A DNA stretch of 64,000 nt from contig NOWV01000031.1 of assembly GCA_003344405.1 (NCBI GenBank), forward strand, positions 496,001 to 560,000, read 5' to 3'. The position numbers were made by a program, and so were the translations under genes. A model generated the notes under the pieces. It worked only from the letters and a program-made list of their open reading frames with translations, ran no database searches and had not been told where the DNA came from. The stretch is from Trichoplax sp. H2. Lineage: Eukaryota; Placozoa; Uniplacotomia; Trichoplacea. Shown here one piece after another: positions 38,556 through 51,467 of this stretch. The first letter of the stretch is position 1; every line of letters starts with the position of its first letter.

Positions 38556-40452
38556 CTAACGAGAGCAGTCGTCCTCTTTGCGTATACAATCAGTCATGTA
38601 CGGTATCTTTAAGTATTGGTTAAAATATTGCTTCTGAATTTTACTGTTGACAGTCCATGTCATTACGCTGATACCTCGAGAATTCCAGTAATGCAATTCT
38701 TCGCTGTTCGATTCGAAAGGATAGATATTGATTAATTAGTTACATCTTCAAATAGGTTCAATGTTGGTATCAAGCTCTAGCAATAATGTCATGATTAATT
38801 TATTTTTAATGTAACGTGAATATATTAAAATTGAGTCCTTGTAGGTAAGAAATTGACCAAACAATATCTTTAAAATCATCTAGTCCAAACTGGGCCTTGT
38901 CCTACTGTCACTTACCTAGAGATTATATCTTTATGTATTGACACTATCGATGATCCTGTCATTGGAACAGCCCAGCTATAAAAGCTCCAATAAATAAAAG
39001 TGTCTAGTAGAGTAGCTAGTTTGATAATCGTAGCCGATCGATTGCGTCGTTGTAAGAAATCAGTTACGAAATAACTGAAATAAATAATGCCTCCAATGAT
39101 TCGTGGATTTCTACGGCGTACCTAAAGATTTAATTTATAGAGAAGTTTTAATACCTTTCATTCAAAATTTTAGGAATACGTTTTGAGCTTACCTTGTAGA
39201 CTACTAACGGATTAAATGAAGTAACAATCGCTTCTTTATATAAGTTATACTTTTCGAAGAGTGGAATCAATGCGTCAGCAGTCTACAAATCAAATATATG
39301 TAAATTATAACCCAAGTTAATAACAAGTTCAGTAACTTTAATACTGCAGGAGTAGTAAGAATGCAACGATTGGAACAAACGAATAGAATCTTTAAGCATC
39401 TTAGGCTAATATTGTCTACAGCCTTCAATACGCACATATTAGAACAGCATAAAGTCTTAAAGGCATACCTATCGTATTTTGCATAATATGCTAGCTATCG
39501 GCAACTTGACATTACCATTACATTTTAATTTCAGTATAAAGACAGCATTATAATCTACACTTAGGCAAAATATCATTTTTACCTTCGTCGCTTCTCCTTT
39601 GACATCAACGATAACTTTAAGTTTTAATCTTTTAGCTTCTTTCAGAGCTTCTTCAATTGTTGGTATCTTTACTTCATCAAATCGATTTCTGTAATTATGG
39701 ACACATAGAACATATTAGCCATGATTTAATATAATATCTGTTGTTTATCGATATCATTTGGCTAAAATTTTACGCGGGCATGTTGCAAATACTCCACTAC
39801 ATGATTTCTGAATGAAACGAGTTATTATTCTGAAATAATTTGTTTGCTTTTTGTAACTGGTTAATTTAGACCACAACCATTTCAACATAGATTTTCGTAC
39901 ATTTGGCAGAGTAGTTTGAGAGAAGTAGACGAAAAATCAACATTGAACTGGTTAGATCATTGAACTATTAACTATTAACATATCATATGCTTATACAGTA
40001 ATATATGCCATTCATGCGTTAAGCAAAGGTAAGCTAATGAGCTAATAAAATTGTACGATAAACTGAATACAGCAAGATCAGCGAAAGTATCATTTACTTG
40101 TTGAGTAAAGTTTAATTGGCTAGGTAGAAGGAAACTATTGCACGGTGATATCGATATAAAATTGTAGAGTTGGCCTCAATCGATCCTTAACGTATCATTG
40201 TTAACACTTGGACCTACTTTAATCGTTCATTCACTGTCACATTTAACGCTTTTAGTTGCTTTAATGTCAATTGATCTACATCGACATTGGGGCCATTTGT
40301 AGTCCGACCAAGTGAAGGATCATGCATTAAGACACCAGCATCATCTTTACTGAAAGCTAGGTCAATTTCTATCCCTGCGGCTCCATTTTTTTTAGCCATC
40401 CTAATGGCTTCCAAGCTGTTCTCAGGAGCATCATAACCGCCAGCACGATGAC
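38556..40452 (-). CDS. GDE1: GDE1-type glycerophosphodiester phosphodiesterase (5' end unresolved)
   Basis: Exons in transcript order: 40452-40218, 39688-39583, 39282-39193, 39121-38916 and 38703-38556, all in phase, with a TAG stop at 38556. The first visible exon starts GHRAGGYDAPENSLEAI, the catalytic His-Arg motif of the family. GIEIDLAFSKDD follows (the metal-binding Glu-x-Asp), then VLMHD with the second catalytic His. The C-terminus has YWNSRGISVMTWTVN and YMTDC, typical of the TIM-barrel end of GDE1. The family hydrolyses glycerophosphodiesters or lyso-phospholipid head groups at membranes. The N-terminus is not placed: the frame stays open upstream to about 40545 (..HNVLAHIAVFLTFVVDIVGHR), which could be its membrane segment. 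Another ATG-led frame nearby (MNEPSAFKG..) is out of phase. Confidence 0.88.
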
Positions 40453-40545
40453 CTACAATGTCTACAACAAACGTTAAAAATACAGCAATATGAGCAAGAA
40501 CGTTGTGATATTGAAAGACTTCTTTCGTCTTAGTTTAGATAATGC

Positions 40546-42346
40546 TATTCCTTTGAATGCTGATGGCTCATTCATTTTGTAGTACTCTTATAGTATTGGT
40601 AAAAGAGGTTGAAATTGCAGTTCGAAATGATCTATTAATCTAGTGCCTTTATGTACTTTATGACATGGAAGCGAATCGAATGTGTTTTTTAAGTATTTTC
40701 TTAGGCATAAGCAAAAGTCTTAAAAAGTATTGTCTATTTTTCAGTATTACAAAATTAGATATTATAGCACAATATTTGTAGTACGTTTGTAGTAGAATAT
40801 TGGATATTAATATAGGAATACTCTGTTATGTTGATACGTGATATACACTGTATATCGTTTAAAGAAATGCATTTTTGAGCATGGAGTCTAGCTGTTGTGT
40901 CCATATGATACTAACACTGAAAGGCATTTCTGTGCTTGCTACTTTAAAGTCCCATTGCGGTCACCTGCGTGGCAATAACTATATGGTGGATCAAATAATC
41001 CTTTCATTTCTTAGCGTAAATGAATTTTCTCATGGATGGTGCTGCTACAGTGTTGGCCGATTTAAATTGTAGCTATACGTAATGGCTGATGAGCATCAAC
41101 GAATGATAAGCCACACAATTCATCCTATTACAGGTTGGAAAAAAGCCTAATGATGCAGTACGTCGATGGACAATTAACGGTGCTAGCTAGAAAGTGATTA
41201 AAATAAAATGAATCGTAACTGATGGGAAGTTATGTATGGAGAATGATAGTGATGAAAAATAAATGGCAAATGGTGGGAAATTATAACTATATTTGGAGAA
41301 TGCTAAATAGCCACACAATTCGTCATATTATAGATCGAAAAGCCTAGCGATACAGTAGATCGACAATCAATGGTGCTGACTAGATAGTGATGAAAAATAA
41401 ATAGCAACTGGTGGGAAGTTATATATGGAGAATGCTAAATAACCAAGCAATTCGTCATATTATAGATCGAAAAGCCTAGCGATACAGAAAATCGACAATC
41501 AACGGTGCTGACTAGATAGCGATGAAAAATAAATGGTAACTGGTGGGAAGTTATGTATGGAGAATGCTAAATAGTCACACCATTCCGTCATATTACAGAT
41601 TGAAAAAGCCTTGCGATGCAGTCGATGGACAATCAACGGTGCTGACTAGAAAGTGATGAAAAAATAAATGAAGGAACAGTGCTGGTCACTCGTGGGAAGT
41701 TTTCTATTGTGAATGCTAAATAGATGAAGGAGGTTACAGGAGGTGGATGTTTACAAATTTGAAGACGCTTTAATTACAAAAATGGAGAAGGTGAGAACAG
41801 TAAACGTTATTCCTGCTTACGTACACGTACAGTACGTATTGTTTATTTGACGAACAAGAATATGAACAAGGAACTATTTTAGAACTTGGTGATGATCATA
41901 ACGATCATTGGAAGCTTCGTAAACGTCGATAGTATACAGTTAGTAACAGTGATTTTAAATACCGTGTTGGGAAGATCCGTAGATCATTTAAAACGTCGGA
42001 CTGATGATGTATTCAGTAGAATGAACAAGTCAAGTCTGCAGTGGATTGTGGCTACAAATTGCAATAGTTTAGTAAATTATTTTAGCATGCCTGTAGTCGA
42101 AATGACTCAAGAGTGGTGACTAGCAATAAATTATGGATGACTACTGTGCAAGCTTCGAGAGTAACGAAGGGCTTCTCGATGGAAGGAGAGTGTTGAGTAA
42201 GTTGAATGACTGAAGATGACAATGTTGATCGGGGATAATTTGTTCAATATCAAGGTACGAGTATAAAACTGTCTTACGAAAAAGAATTGGATAGAGCTAG
42301 TTAGCGCGGCCATGACCGTTAGCCTCTACTGCAAGAATAAAACATT
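40546..42346. other. Spacer upstream of GDE1 with minisatellite
   Basis: It should contain the missing 5' end and promoter of GDE1. Apart from the tandem repeat at 41102-41720, no structure was recognised. Open frames at 40875-41072 and 41886-42119 show no domain. Confidence 0.4.
41102..41720. repeat. ~132-bp minisatellite
   Basis: AATGCTAAATAGCCACACAA-type unit starts occur at 41102 (diverged), 41299, 41431, 41563 and 41712. The middle spacings are exactly 132 bp; the outer ones are 197 and 149 bp because of indels. Each unit also carries GTGGGAAGTTAT and GCGATACAG words. Confidence 0.9.
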
Positions 42347-42505
42347 TTATGTCGACCATTTTTCTATGCCTAGCTGACCTAAATCTTGGAGGAAATCATC
42401 GGTTGCCTGTCGAGGGGTCGCCGGTAGCTTGATTTGGTAGATCAAACATGCAATGACAGCAGCAGATGTAGCAAGAATCAGGAAAGGATTGGTATACAAT
42501 GCCAT
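42347..42505 (-). CDS. Small single-pass membrane protein (52 aa), unrecognised
   Basis: An ATG in good context (ATCATGG) opens 52 codons to a TAA, with no need for splicing. The protein has one clear hydrophobic span (residues ~8-24, FLILATSAAVIACLIYQ), a basic/proline turn (KLPATPRQ) and an acidic amphipathic tail ending EKWST. Local base composition is GC-richer and more codon-like than the surrounding DNA. This layout is common among small mitochondrial or ER membrane proteins. I do not recognise the family and infer no function. A chance ORF remains possible. Confidence 0.5.
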   Translation of the reverse strand: MALYTNPFLILATSAAVIACLIYQIKLPATPRQATDDFLQDLGQLGIEKWST

Positions 42506-45500
42506 GATGGCTGGAAATTTGTTATTAGGATAAGGGTTGATAGGATGATGATGGCTTAACTTCTACTACTCCTACTGTTCGTTAGACATGACCGAATTGG
42601 AGTGGTTTACTCTTGAGAAGTAAACAAAAGTTGCAAAGCCTTTTCTACCTCTAGGCTCAATTGATTACAAGCTCATGCTATCGACCAGTATAGAGCTGCA
42701 GTAGGTAGGAAGCAGTAGGGTAGAAATGGTGCTAGAATCGATTGTAGTCATGCAGTAGTCCAGCAGTCATTATCGTCAGCAGATGGCCAGATGCGGTACT
42801 GTCAGACTGGTAGTCAGTGGTCTAGTGTATATTAACTTAAAGAGTTATCCACTGTGTCCGATGGAGTAAAATTGTTTAAAATCTCCTCCCCTCTCTGTGT
42901 CCATTGACCTCCTTAATCAACCTGTAGCCTATGACCGCTCTATGCATAGAATATCTATCCATATGACCGCTCTATCCATAGAATGGATGTTTTTAAATCA
43001 GCAGCCTCGTTTCTTATTTTGCCATGGCAAATCGGGCTACATGGACATATTTGTAGAAATAGGATTAGACATTGTTTGTATATAGAATATAGATGATAAG
43101 AGCTCATCTCGATGCAGACAAGAGTCGTTAAGCATAAGTACGTGTCGTTTATACTACTATATAGTCGTAGTACATAGTCTTATTTTAGATGGCACTTTCA
43201 TAAGTAAATGCATGTTTGTCAACATTGGCATCGAGCCTTGTTCCAACGGTGTTTGCAAGTCACTAGCATAGTCGATGCTTAAGATCTACTGTTACTAGGA
43301 ACTGACGACGTTGCCTAGAGCTTGTCTACAGGTGCTACCAAGGGCCCTTGTACACGAGTAGTGTAGACGAACTCGGTAGTGCCATCCCACTATCCATCAT
43401 CATATACTATTACAGCTCAAATTGCTAACCTGCTTGTTGAATGAACAAGAGATGGTACAACACGAAGAAGAACGAACGACAACCTGACATTAGGTAAGCG
43501 ATCACGGTGGAGAAGCCTGTGAAATCATCCAGGCAGTCGTTCATTGGATGCATATTCAGTCAATAAACTGCAGTCCTACAGTAGATGGACAATAAAGGGA
43601 TTGGCTGTATACTAGGACTATCTATGACAATGACACAACATCCATTGGAATGGGAGACTTTTTCAATGGCTTTCTTCCCGGAAGGGAATGCCAACGCCAT
43701 GAACCAACACTGTCCTATGATCGAGTTGAATTGGAATAGTCCGTATCTACACTCATTGCCTGTATCCCATCGAGGTAAGAGAAGAGCTGTTTCTCTTACC
43801 TCTATAGTATAGAGGCAATGAAGGCAATTTTATCGATCAAATGCTTGATGATTGAAAATGCAGAAATTTGGATATCCACTGCAAGGTTGTTATGGCAGCT
43901 TTGCCTACACCAAGTCTGCCGGCGGCGATGAGCAAGACCCCACCCACGTCGGGTGTTGGAGCAGGGCACACCCTTGTGGTGAGTTAGTACTGTACACAGT
44001 CACTATAGAGAGGATCTGCCAGGCACCCGCCTGCACTAAAACCCTGCCAGTCGGTGTTGCCTTGCCGATCCCCTCTGACGATTCTAGTAACCTCGACACT
44101 CGACAGTACTGTAGTCAATGGATAGAAATAGAGTCCAATTGAATGATAGGCAAACTACTTTACTTGCAAGCTCTTACTTGTTTGACAGGGACCTGAGCGT
44201 AAACTACTGTACGCTTGCGTAGCTTGGTACTGTACTCTGTAATAGTCTGTATGACATCTTGCGTATTCTATTCCTTGTTTGACAGAGACCTTTGTGAGCC
44301 ACCGTAGAGTTTTCACGACCAACCCGCAACTCATAAAGAATTTCTATACTGTCCTCTACAAATAATACCACCGTTGAGTGTACAGTGTACAGTGTACAGT
44401 ACGGTCAATATTCCTCTTGGAAAGTACCGTAGCTGGAGGGTTGGGGTTGGGGCCCGCATTCAACCAATGGCAAGCAAGATCCAAACTGGATGGACGATTG
44501 CCTACGCAAACTGATCATTTCTATACAGGATTTACTATGGTTTTCGTTGAGACGATAACATCCCCACTCGGCTACAACTGTGTGGGCACGGTACGCTCCG
44601 GTACGGACCAACGGCAAGCAAGACCCAAACTGGATGGACGATAGCTTACTCAAACTGATCATTTCTATGCAGGATTTACTATGTTTTTCGTTGAGACGAT
44701 GACATCCCCACTCGGCTACAACTGTGTGGGCACGGTATGCTCCGGTACGGACCGACGGCAAGCAAGACCCAAACTGGATGGACGATAGCCTACTCAAACT
44801 GATCATTTCTATACAGGATTTACTATGGCTTTCGTTGAGACGATGACATCCCCACTCGGCTACAACTGTGTGGGCACGGTATGCTCCGGTACGGACCGAC
44901 GGCAAGCAAGATCCAAACTGGATGGACGATTGCCTACTCAAGCTGATCATTTCTATACAGGATTTACTATGGTTTTCGTTGAGACGATGACATCCCCACT
45001 CGGCTACAACTGTGTGGGCACGGTATGCTCCGGTACGGACCGACGGCAAGCAAGACCCAAACTGGATGGACGATTTCCTACTCAAATTGATCATTTCTAT
45101 ACAGGATTTGCTATGGTTTTCGTCGAGACGATGACATCCCCACTCGATTACAGCTTGGTTGGCCCGGTACACTGCGGTGCGGACTGATGGCAAGCAGGAT
45201 CCAAACTGGATGGACGATTACCTACTCAAACTGATCTTTTCTATACGGGATTTACTATGGTTTTCGTCGAGACGATAACATCCGCACTCGGCTACAGCTG
45301 GGTGGGCACGGTGCCTTCCGGTACAGACCGAACTGGACGGGACGGTCAGCCGTCGTACCCACCACTGGCTGGCTGCTGGGGGTTGAGTCGTTCGTTGCTT
45401 TCTTGTTGGCTCCATTTTTCAACCATTTTCAATCTTAGTTGGCTGTTGGCACGCATTGCAATTACTGATTTGAGGCTAGTAGAACGCTGTTAAGAGCGAT

Positions 45501-45891
45501 CTTCAGGCCTTGGGCGACTCCATCATTGATAGTATTGGTGACTAGCGTCGATTGGATATTGATTGTATTTTACGTGGAAAAAAAGCCAATTCAAAACAGC
45601 CATCATGTCAGGTAAGAGATGAGCGGATAGGAAAACGTCTTCGTAGACGAGGCCAAGTCATTGAATTGTTGACGTATACAGTATCAGGTTACACACTGGT
45701 TTGGGATACACTACTGTCGGTGTACCCGGCCAGTCATTTCTCTCCACTCGATCGATCATGGAGAATGCAAGAGGATACAATTTGGATTGCCCTTTTGCCG
45801 GCCTCTACTTTGATATCCTCTTCTTCTAGTCGATCCAATCGTCTTCAAAAGTAACTTTTCACAACCGAGATGCATCACTGTAGGTGTATCA
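42506..45891. other. Intergenic with 144-bp minisatellite; no gene recognised
   Basis: This is the upstream region of the MAP kinase kinase gene. Open frames at 43585-43812, 43852-44142, 45257-45493 and 45552-45854 show no domain and no phase-matched splice partners. Scattered GTACAG/CTGTAC words occur at 44380-44405. Confidence 0.45.
44405..45330. repeat. 144-bp minisatellite, six copies, open on both strands
   Basis: The mark GGATTTACTATGG (GGATTTGCTATGG in one copy) falls at 44528, 44672, 44816, 44960, 45104 and 45248, exactly 144 bp apart each time. Because 144 is 48 codons, frame is kept. A 262-codon open frame runs on the minus strand (45193-44405) with 48-residue repeats containing SIQFGSCLPSVRTGAYRAH. 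A 120-codon frame runs on the plus strand (44825-45187). No family was recognised. Most parsimoniously this is noncoding satellite with few stops. Confidence 0.9.
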
Positions 45892-48800
45892 TTGCAGTTT
45901 GTAATCGCAATACTACAGATCAGTAGAATACAATCGCCAAGAGATTATCATCCTGATAGAAATGAATCATTGATCGCAAGTGATAACCAAATTAAACAGC
46001 GCGGATACTCTTTTCTAGGACGGAAAAATCCCAAGTTGAATTTTAATAAGATTGATCAAGTCAATAAAGAGATGGATCATACCAGGTAGGTCGATATAGT
46101 CTAGGTAATACTAGGAAGAATCGCTTAATTACCAGCTTGAATCACGTCGTCATAGACAATTGACTTGTCTATGACGAGGATGAAAATTACTTGTAACGCC
46201 AAGTGGATCAATATCTTCTTCATGGACAGTAGTCATGATGCTATATTAGTAGATATCAATCTTGGACGTATTATCATCATTGGTCTATGCTATTCTGCTA
46301 TTATAAATCATGGACATGGATGGTTCATGATAGAAATTCAATAACCATAATAGTAGAATAACGAATCACCCATCAACCGGCATGCTATCTTTGACGCACA
46401 ACCATCAATAAACTTTCACTTTACACCCATCATTTGAACATGATCTTTCCTTCCATTTTGTAACCATTGTAGGCCACCAAGAGATCTGGATTCCACCGCA
46501 AAATTAATCGTCAACAACAGGGTTAGTTTTTGTGCTTATTTCATGTCTGTGATACCGATTTCAGTAAGCAAGGGTTGACAGCCGCTTGAAAAGAGAAGAG
46601 CTCCTTGTCAATCCATGATACGGCCCTGTCAATAATGAACATTCTAGCATCAACGATCGCCGCCGTCGTAAATGATAGGCGCTAAGTTGGTCATGTTGAA
46701 TAAAGTAAACTCTTCTTGTGCCTGGCCTTTCCTTAGTACTTGTTATTAAAATAGCCTTGATAGATTTAATCTACTTTACTAACACCAAAGCAACATGTCT
46801 GCTTCAAACTGCTACTCCTAATTGAATTGTCCATTGAGACACCCCTTTGATTTCTAATTATCAATTTTGATCGGTTTCAACTTTACTTTTCTCGCTTATC
46901 AACTAACATGGGTAGTGGATTAATAAATTCTTTTTATAGGAATTTGATTGCGATGCCACCGATTTACAAATTATAAGTGAGCTTGGCCGTGGAGCATTTG
47001 GTGTTGTCCACAAAGTTTGTCATCGTCCCAGTGGAGTCATTATGGCAGTTAAGGTAAAGATGATGTGCACTGTACGCATATGTTATTCCTCATGATATGG
47101 ATAATCTTATCCAAGCTTACAATGGAATGACTGTTATTAATGAAAATCGCTCATATCATGAACAAAATTGTTTCAACCCTACTGGTAGAACGACTCAGTA
47201 TTCTCCTCTTCCAACTTACCAAAATGGTAACGATAGTTTTCCCCAAAAAAGCACACCGTAATACTGTCTCTTGTAAAACTCCATTAGAATCTCTTTCAAT
47301 CATTCTTTTCTAGACCAAATAGTTTACACTATGGAAATCAGTCAAAACTTCTGTCTATTGCAATTCTCAATCTTTTCTAGTACAACTATTCATCTTGAAT
47401 GAAGAATAACAATACTGGCTTAGTCATCATGTTATCATCAATGTCTCGTTGAATTGTTGTTACAAACAAGACGATACTGACGTTTAGGAATCATGATGTC
47501 GTTGAAAACATGTCTAGTAATTAATCTTCAATCAATGCTCCATACTACTAGTATACTGTACAATATGACAAAGAAGCTACAAACAGAATCAATCACAAAC
47601 GCTGAATATTGGATCAATAATATCTAGAAAATAGCCATAAATCATAGCTAGCTAAAATACGACAGCAAGCAATCACGGTAGTAGAAAATTGCATCGATGG
47701 ATAGTAGTCGTATAGTGCACGATTGCTTACACGGTGTTTTATAGGTCATCACGTCTTTGGAAATCAGTCCAAGAATAAATTTAAAGTCCTGAGTCCATTA
47801 ATGCTACTTATATCGTAATCTTATTTCACCATCATATTCGTAAGATGAGAAGAATACGACTATTACCATCTAAGAGAGTTGATTCTATTAATCTGTCTGT
47901 TCAACTATAAAATTACTTGCCCCATAATGTGTGCAATGTATCATGGCGTTCGCTTATGTTACTTTTTCGATTGTTTTACCGATATTATGAAACTATAGAG
48001 AATCCGAGCAAATGTCAGTTCGAAAGATCAGAAATATTTATTGCAAGACTTGGATGTTTCGATGGCAAGTGACAGTCCTTACACAGTTAAAGTTTATGGT
48101 GCATTATTTAAAGAGGTAAAGTCTTTTTTTAATTTCATACGTCAAGTGTATCAAATGCTAAAATAGCCACTGTAACCTTTTGATAAAGTAAAGGTTAACA
48201 GTTGAGATAGTAATTCTTTCTTAGACATTCATAATGGTTAAGATACAATGTTAAAACGTACTCGTGTTAGGTTTGTAGCGTGATTATTAAGATACAATAT
48301 TAAAATGCATTTGTTTATGGGTACATTATTGAAAGAGGTAAAGTCTGTTCTTTAATTTCATACGCCAAGTGTATCAAATGCTAAAATAGCCACTGGAACC
48401 TTTTGATAAAGTAAAGGTTAACAGTTGAGATAGTAATTCTTTCTTAGACATTTATGATTGTTAAGATACAATATTAAAATGCATTTGTTTATGGGTACAT
48501 TATTGAAAGAGGTAAAGTCTGTTCTTTAATTTCATACGCCAAGTGTATCAAATGCTAAAATAGCCACTGTAACCTTTTGATAAAGTAAAGGTTAACAGTT
48601 GAGATAGTATTTCTTTCTTAGACATTTATGATTGTTAAGATACAATATTAAAATGCACTCGTTTATGGGTGCATTATTTAAAGAGGTATAGTCTGTTCTT
48701 TAATTTCATGCGTCAAGTGTATCAAATGCTAAAATAGCCACTGTAACCTTTTGATAAAGTAAAGGTTAACAGTTGAGATAGTATTTCTTTCTTAGACATT

Positions 48801-50602
48801 CATGATTGTTAAGACACAATATTAAAACGCACTCGTGTTAGGTTTATAGCTTGAAATTGGAATCCAATGACAAAATCATTTTACTAATACCGATAATTTT
48901 GATGCTTTTGGAACTAAATCTTATTGATTAATCATTATTAAATATGCAATGACAAAATTGTCTTACTTGAATCAATTATTTCCATACTCTCGCAGCTATA
49001 TCTTAATATTTGTTCAATTTATACAGGGTGATGTTTGGATTTGCATGGAATCCATGGAGGAATCTTTCGATAAATTTTATGTCAAAGTATTCAAACAGTC
49101 CAAAAGATTTAATGAACCAATATTATGCTACTTTGCGAATTGTGTAAGTATCTGAACGAGTATATAATTTATTACACTTTGTATCACGGCAGATACAGTT
49201 TTGCATTCAGGGATTAATACAACACCACTTACTCAACTATCAATGAAGCATTTACTTTTTGAATATCTTTGAATGTAATCTATGATGTATTATTGAAACA
49301 ATGTCTCCATCACTTATATTGATATTGTAGGTCATTAAAGCTCTTTCTTACTTACATAACAAATTAAAAGTAATTCATAGAGGTAAGTTGTGAATCCATC
49401 AGTAATTAATATTTAGCCTAAAATCTCATACTGTATTTGTGTTGCCCACCTTATTAAAATCAACATGGAATCATTCTTGACAAAGCAATATTGACTTTGT
49501 ATACGGTACCGTAATTTTAGATGCTATAAAATAGTATTAATTTAGCTTTATTTGATTAATTCAATTAGATGTCAAGCCATCAAATATTTTATTGGACCTA
49601 AATGGCCTTGTAAAGTTATGCGATTTTGGGATCAGTGGTCAATTAGTCAATTCCATAGCCAAAACCAGAGAGGCTGGATGTAAACCATATATGGCTGTAA
49701 GTAATTTGATGATAAGATTGACGTAATCAGTATGATGTCGATACTCCAAAGATTGATAATGCTGCCTAAAGTATTGATAGTAAATGTGTCCAATATATTG
49801 TTCGATGTGGTTAGTAAGCATATATTCATTGGAATACTTTTTGAATAGCCTGAAAGAATTAACCCAACTAATACCGGCGGTGGTTATGATATTAGATCGG
49901 ATGTGTGGAGTTTTGGAATTACTATGGTATGTATTAGTTTTAACCCTGACGTAAATAGAAGAAGACCCTAAGAAGACGACTAATGTAATAGTTCTGGTTA
50001 TAATGTCAATACTTTATCCAATTTCTCTTATATGCGTATATGTGTAATAATTATAGCTGGAGATATCAACCGGTAAATTTCCTTATGCCAAATGGCGTAC
50101 ACCTTTTGAACAGCTCAAACAGGTGGTCATGGATGATCCACCTCGCCTACCGGACGATGGGAATTTCTCAACTGAATATCGAGATTTTATTGATCAATGG
50201 TTTGTAATTGTTTACAGACATAATTTCCAACAAGTTTTGTTCGCTGTTGTGCAGTCTTGAAATTAATATATGTAACTCTATCTTACGCATCATTTTAAAT
50301 TTCCAGTTTACAAAAGGACGTTCACAAAAGATTGAAATATGACAAACTACTGGTAGGCTTTGCATGATCCTGCTTATTGCTCATTTTATTATATTGTCAT
50401 CGAAATCTTATCAAATACTAGGACGCTAATCACCTTCTTACCAGCTATTGATACCCTCCTTTATTCTTTGTAACCGTAATAGGAACATCCATTCTTACAA
50501 AGTCTAGAAATAACTAATGAAGATGCAGCTAAATTCTTTGAAAGTGTTCTCTCTCAAGCATCTCAACAAGAAGAGAATTCCGTTGGTGCTAATAGTACAT
50601 AG
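45892..50602 (+). CDS. MAP2K6: MAP kinase kinase of the MKK3/MKK6 type
   Basis: Exons: 45892-46085, 46473-46521, 46940-47053, 47999-48115, 49027-49143, 49331-49382, 49569-49696, 49849-49926, 50057-50199, 50307-50352 and 50483-50602, giving 385 residues, all in phase. The start is uncertain: ATG 45892 gives a longer N-terminus than known MKK3/6 and may not be used. GRKNPKLNF resembles the MAPK docking site, and PPRDLDS follows as in vertebrate MKK3/6. Kinase motifs are GRGAFGVV, MAVK (Lys ~119), HRDVKPSN (Asp ~215), DFG (~233) and the activation-loop phosphosites Ser-Ile-Ala-Lys-Thr (~243-247). The loop ends CKPYMAPERINP. The family phosphorylates p38 in the TxY loop in stress signalling. I cannot choose between MKK3 and MKK6; in early animals one gene probably represents both. 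Confidence 0.93.
48094..48850. repeat. Tandem copies of an exon end plus donor inside an intron
   Basis: The last 22 nt of the 47999-48115 exon with its GTAAAG donor, and ~150 bp of intron, recur at 48313, 48487 and 48661 (offsets 219, 174 and 174). The copies carry one extra base before the donor, so they would shift frame if used as splice sites. The last copy has GTATAG in place of GTAAAG. Confidence 0.9.
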
Positions 50603-51467
50603 ATTAATGTTAACCTATTGGTAGAACCGACTTGATAGTGAATTAAAGCAATTAAGTACTCCCAAAAAGACTAAAAAACTTTACTGCAGTTCGAAAAGAT
50701 AACAGTACCCGTTAGATAATCTAAGACTGCAAAATTTTGATGACTATAAATACATTCGATAGGCGTTGCCTGTTTTTAAGAAAAAAAACCTAGATCTGAA
50801 CTAATTTGTATTATGAAAAGTTAAAATTTCCGTGCTTTAATTAAATAGTAAGTGCTATTTCTTTATTAAGCATTTTATAACCGATAAGATTCTTCGTATC
50901 GTTTTTGCAACCAATTCAACGGCTACGCTTACTCGTGCATCTTAATGTTTCCTGTATAGTATCATATATCGACGGAAGTTACACACAACATAAATACTTT
51001 TATACTTGAAAGAACACATAATATGATTCTTCGATTCTTTAAGGGTGATAATACTAAATTTATTTGAAATTTTAATACTTCTATTTTAGCTTGGTAACTG
51101 CTGCATGTTGATTTTAATAGTACCATTTACCATTTTTGTCTATTGATTTTATTGTATCACAAATACCACAGCTGTGTAAAAAACGCATCGCTGTCAATCT
51201 TTTATGACAATTTTAATCACGATACAATAACATTATCTGTAATTAAACGTCAAATTGTAGAAAGGCAAACAACTCATTTTGGCTCGTTTTATTCAATAAA
51301 TGTTAAGCTTTATGCTACTATGCAAGTAGGCTCCAAACTAGCTATTTATCACATCGTCACAATTGCGATACACTTTTTGAAAAATCTTCGAACGTAATTG
51401 TGTACATCATTCTATTTACAGCAATTACTGTATTTCTAAAGTGATAAAAAGATTGTGTACTTAGTCT
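50603..51467. other. Tail-to-tail spacer between the MAP kinase kinase and PARN
   Basis: Convergent 3' ends meet here. AT-rich; the open frame 51143-51397 (+) has no recognisable domain. Confidence 0.5.

Noticed and set aside
43585-44142. Two plus-strand ORFs upstream of the minisatellite
   Set aside because: No recognisable domain, no splice partners in phase, and composition like the flanking spacer.
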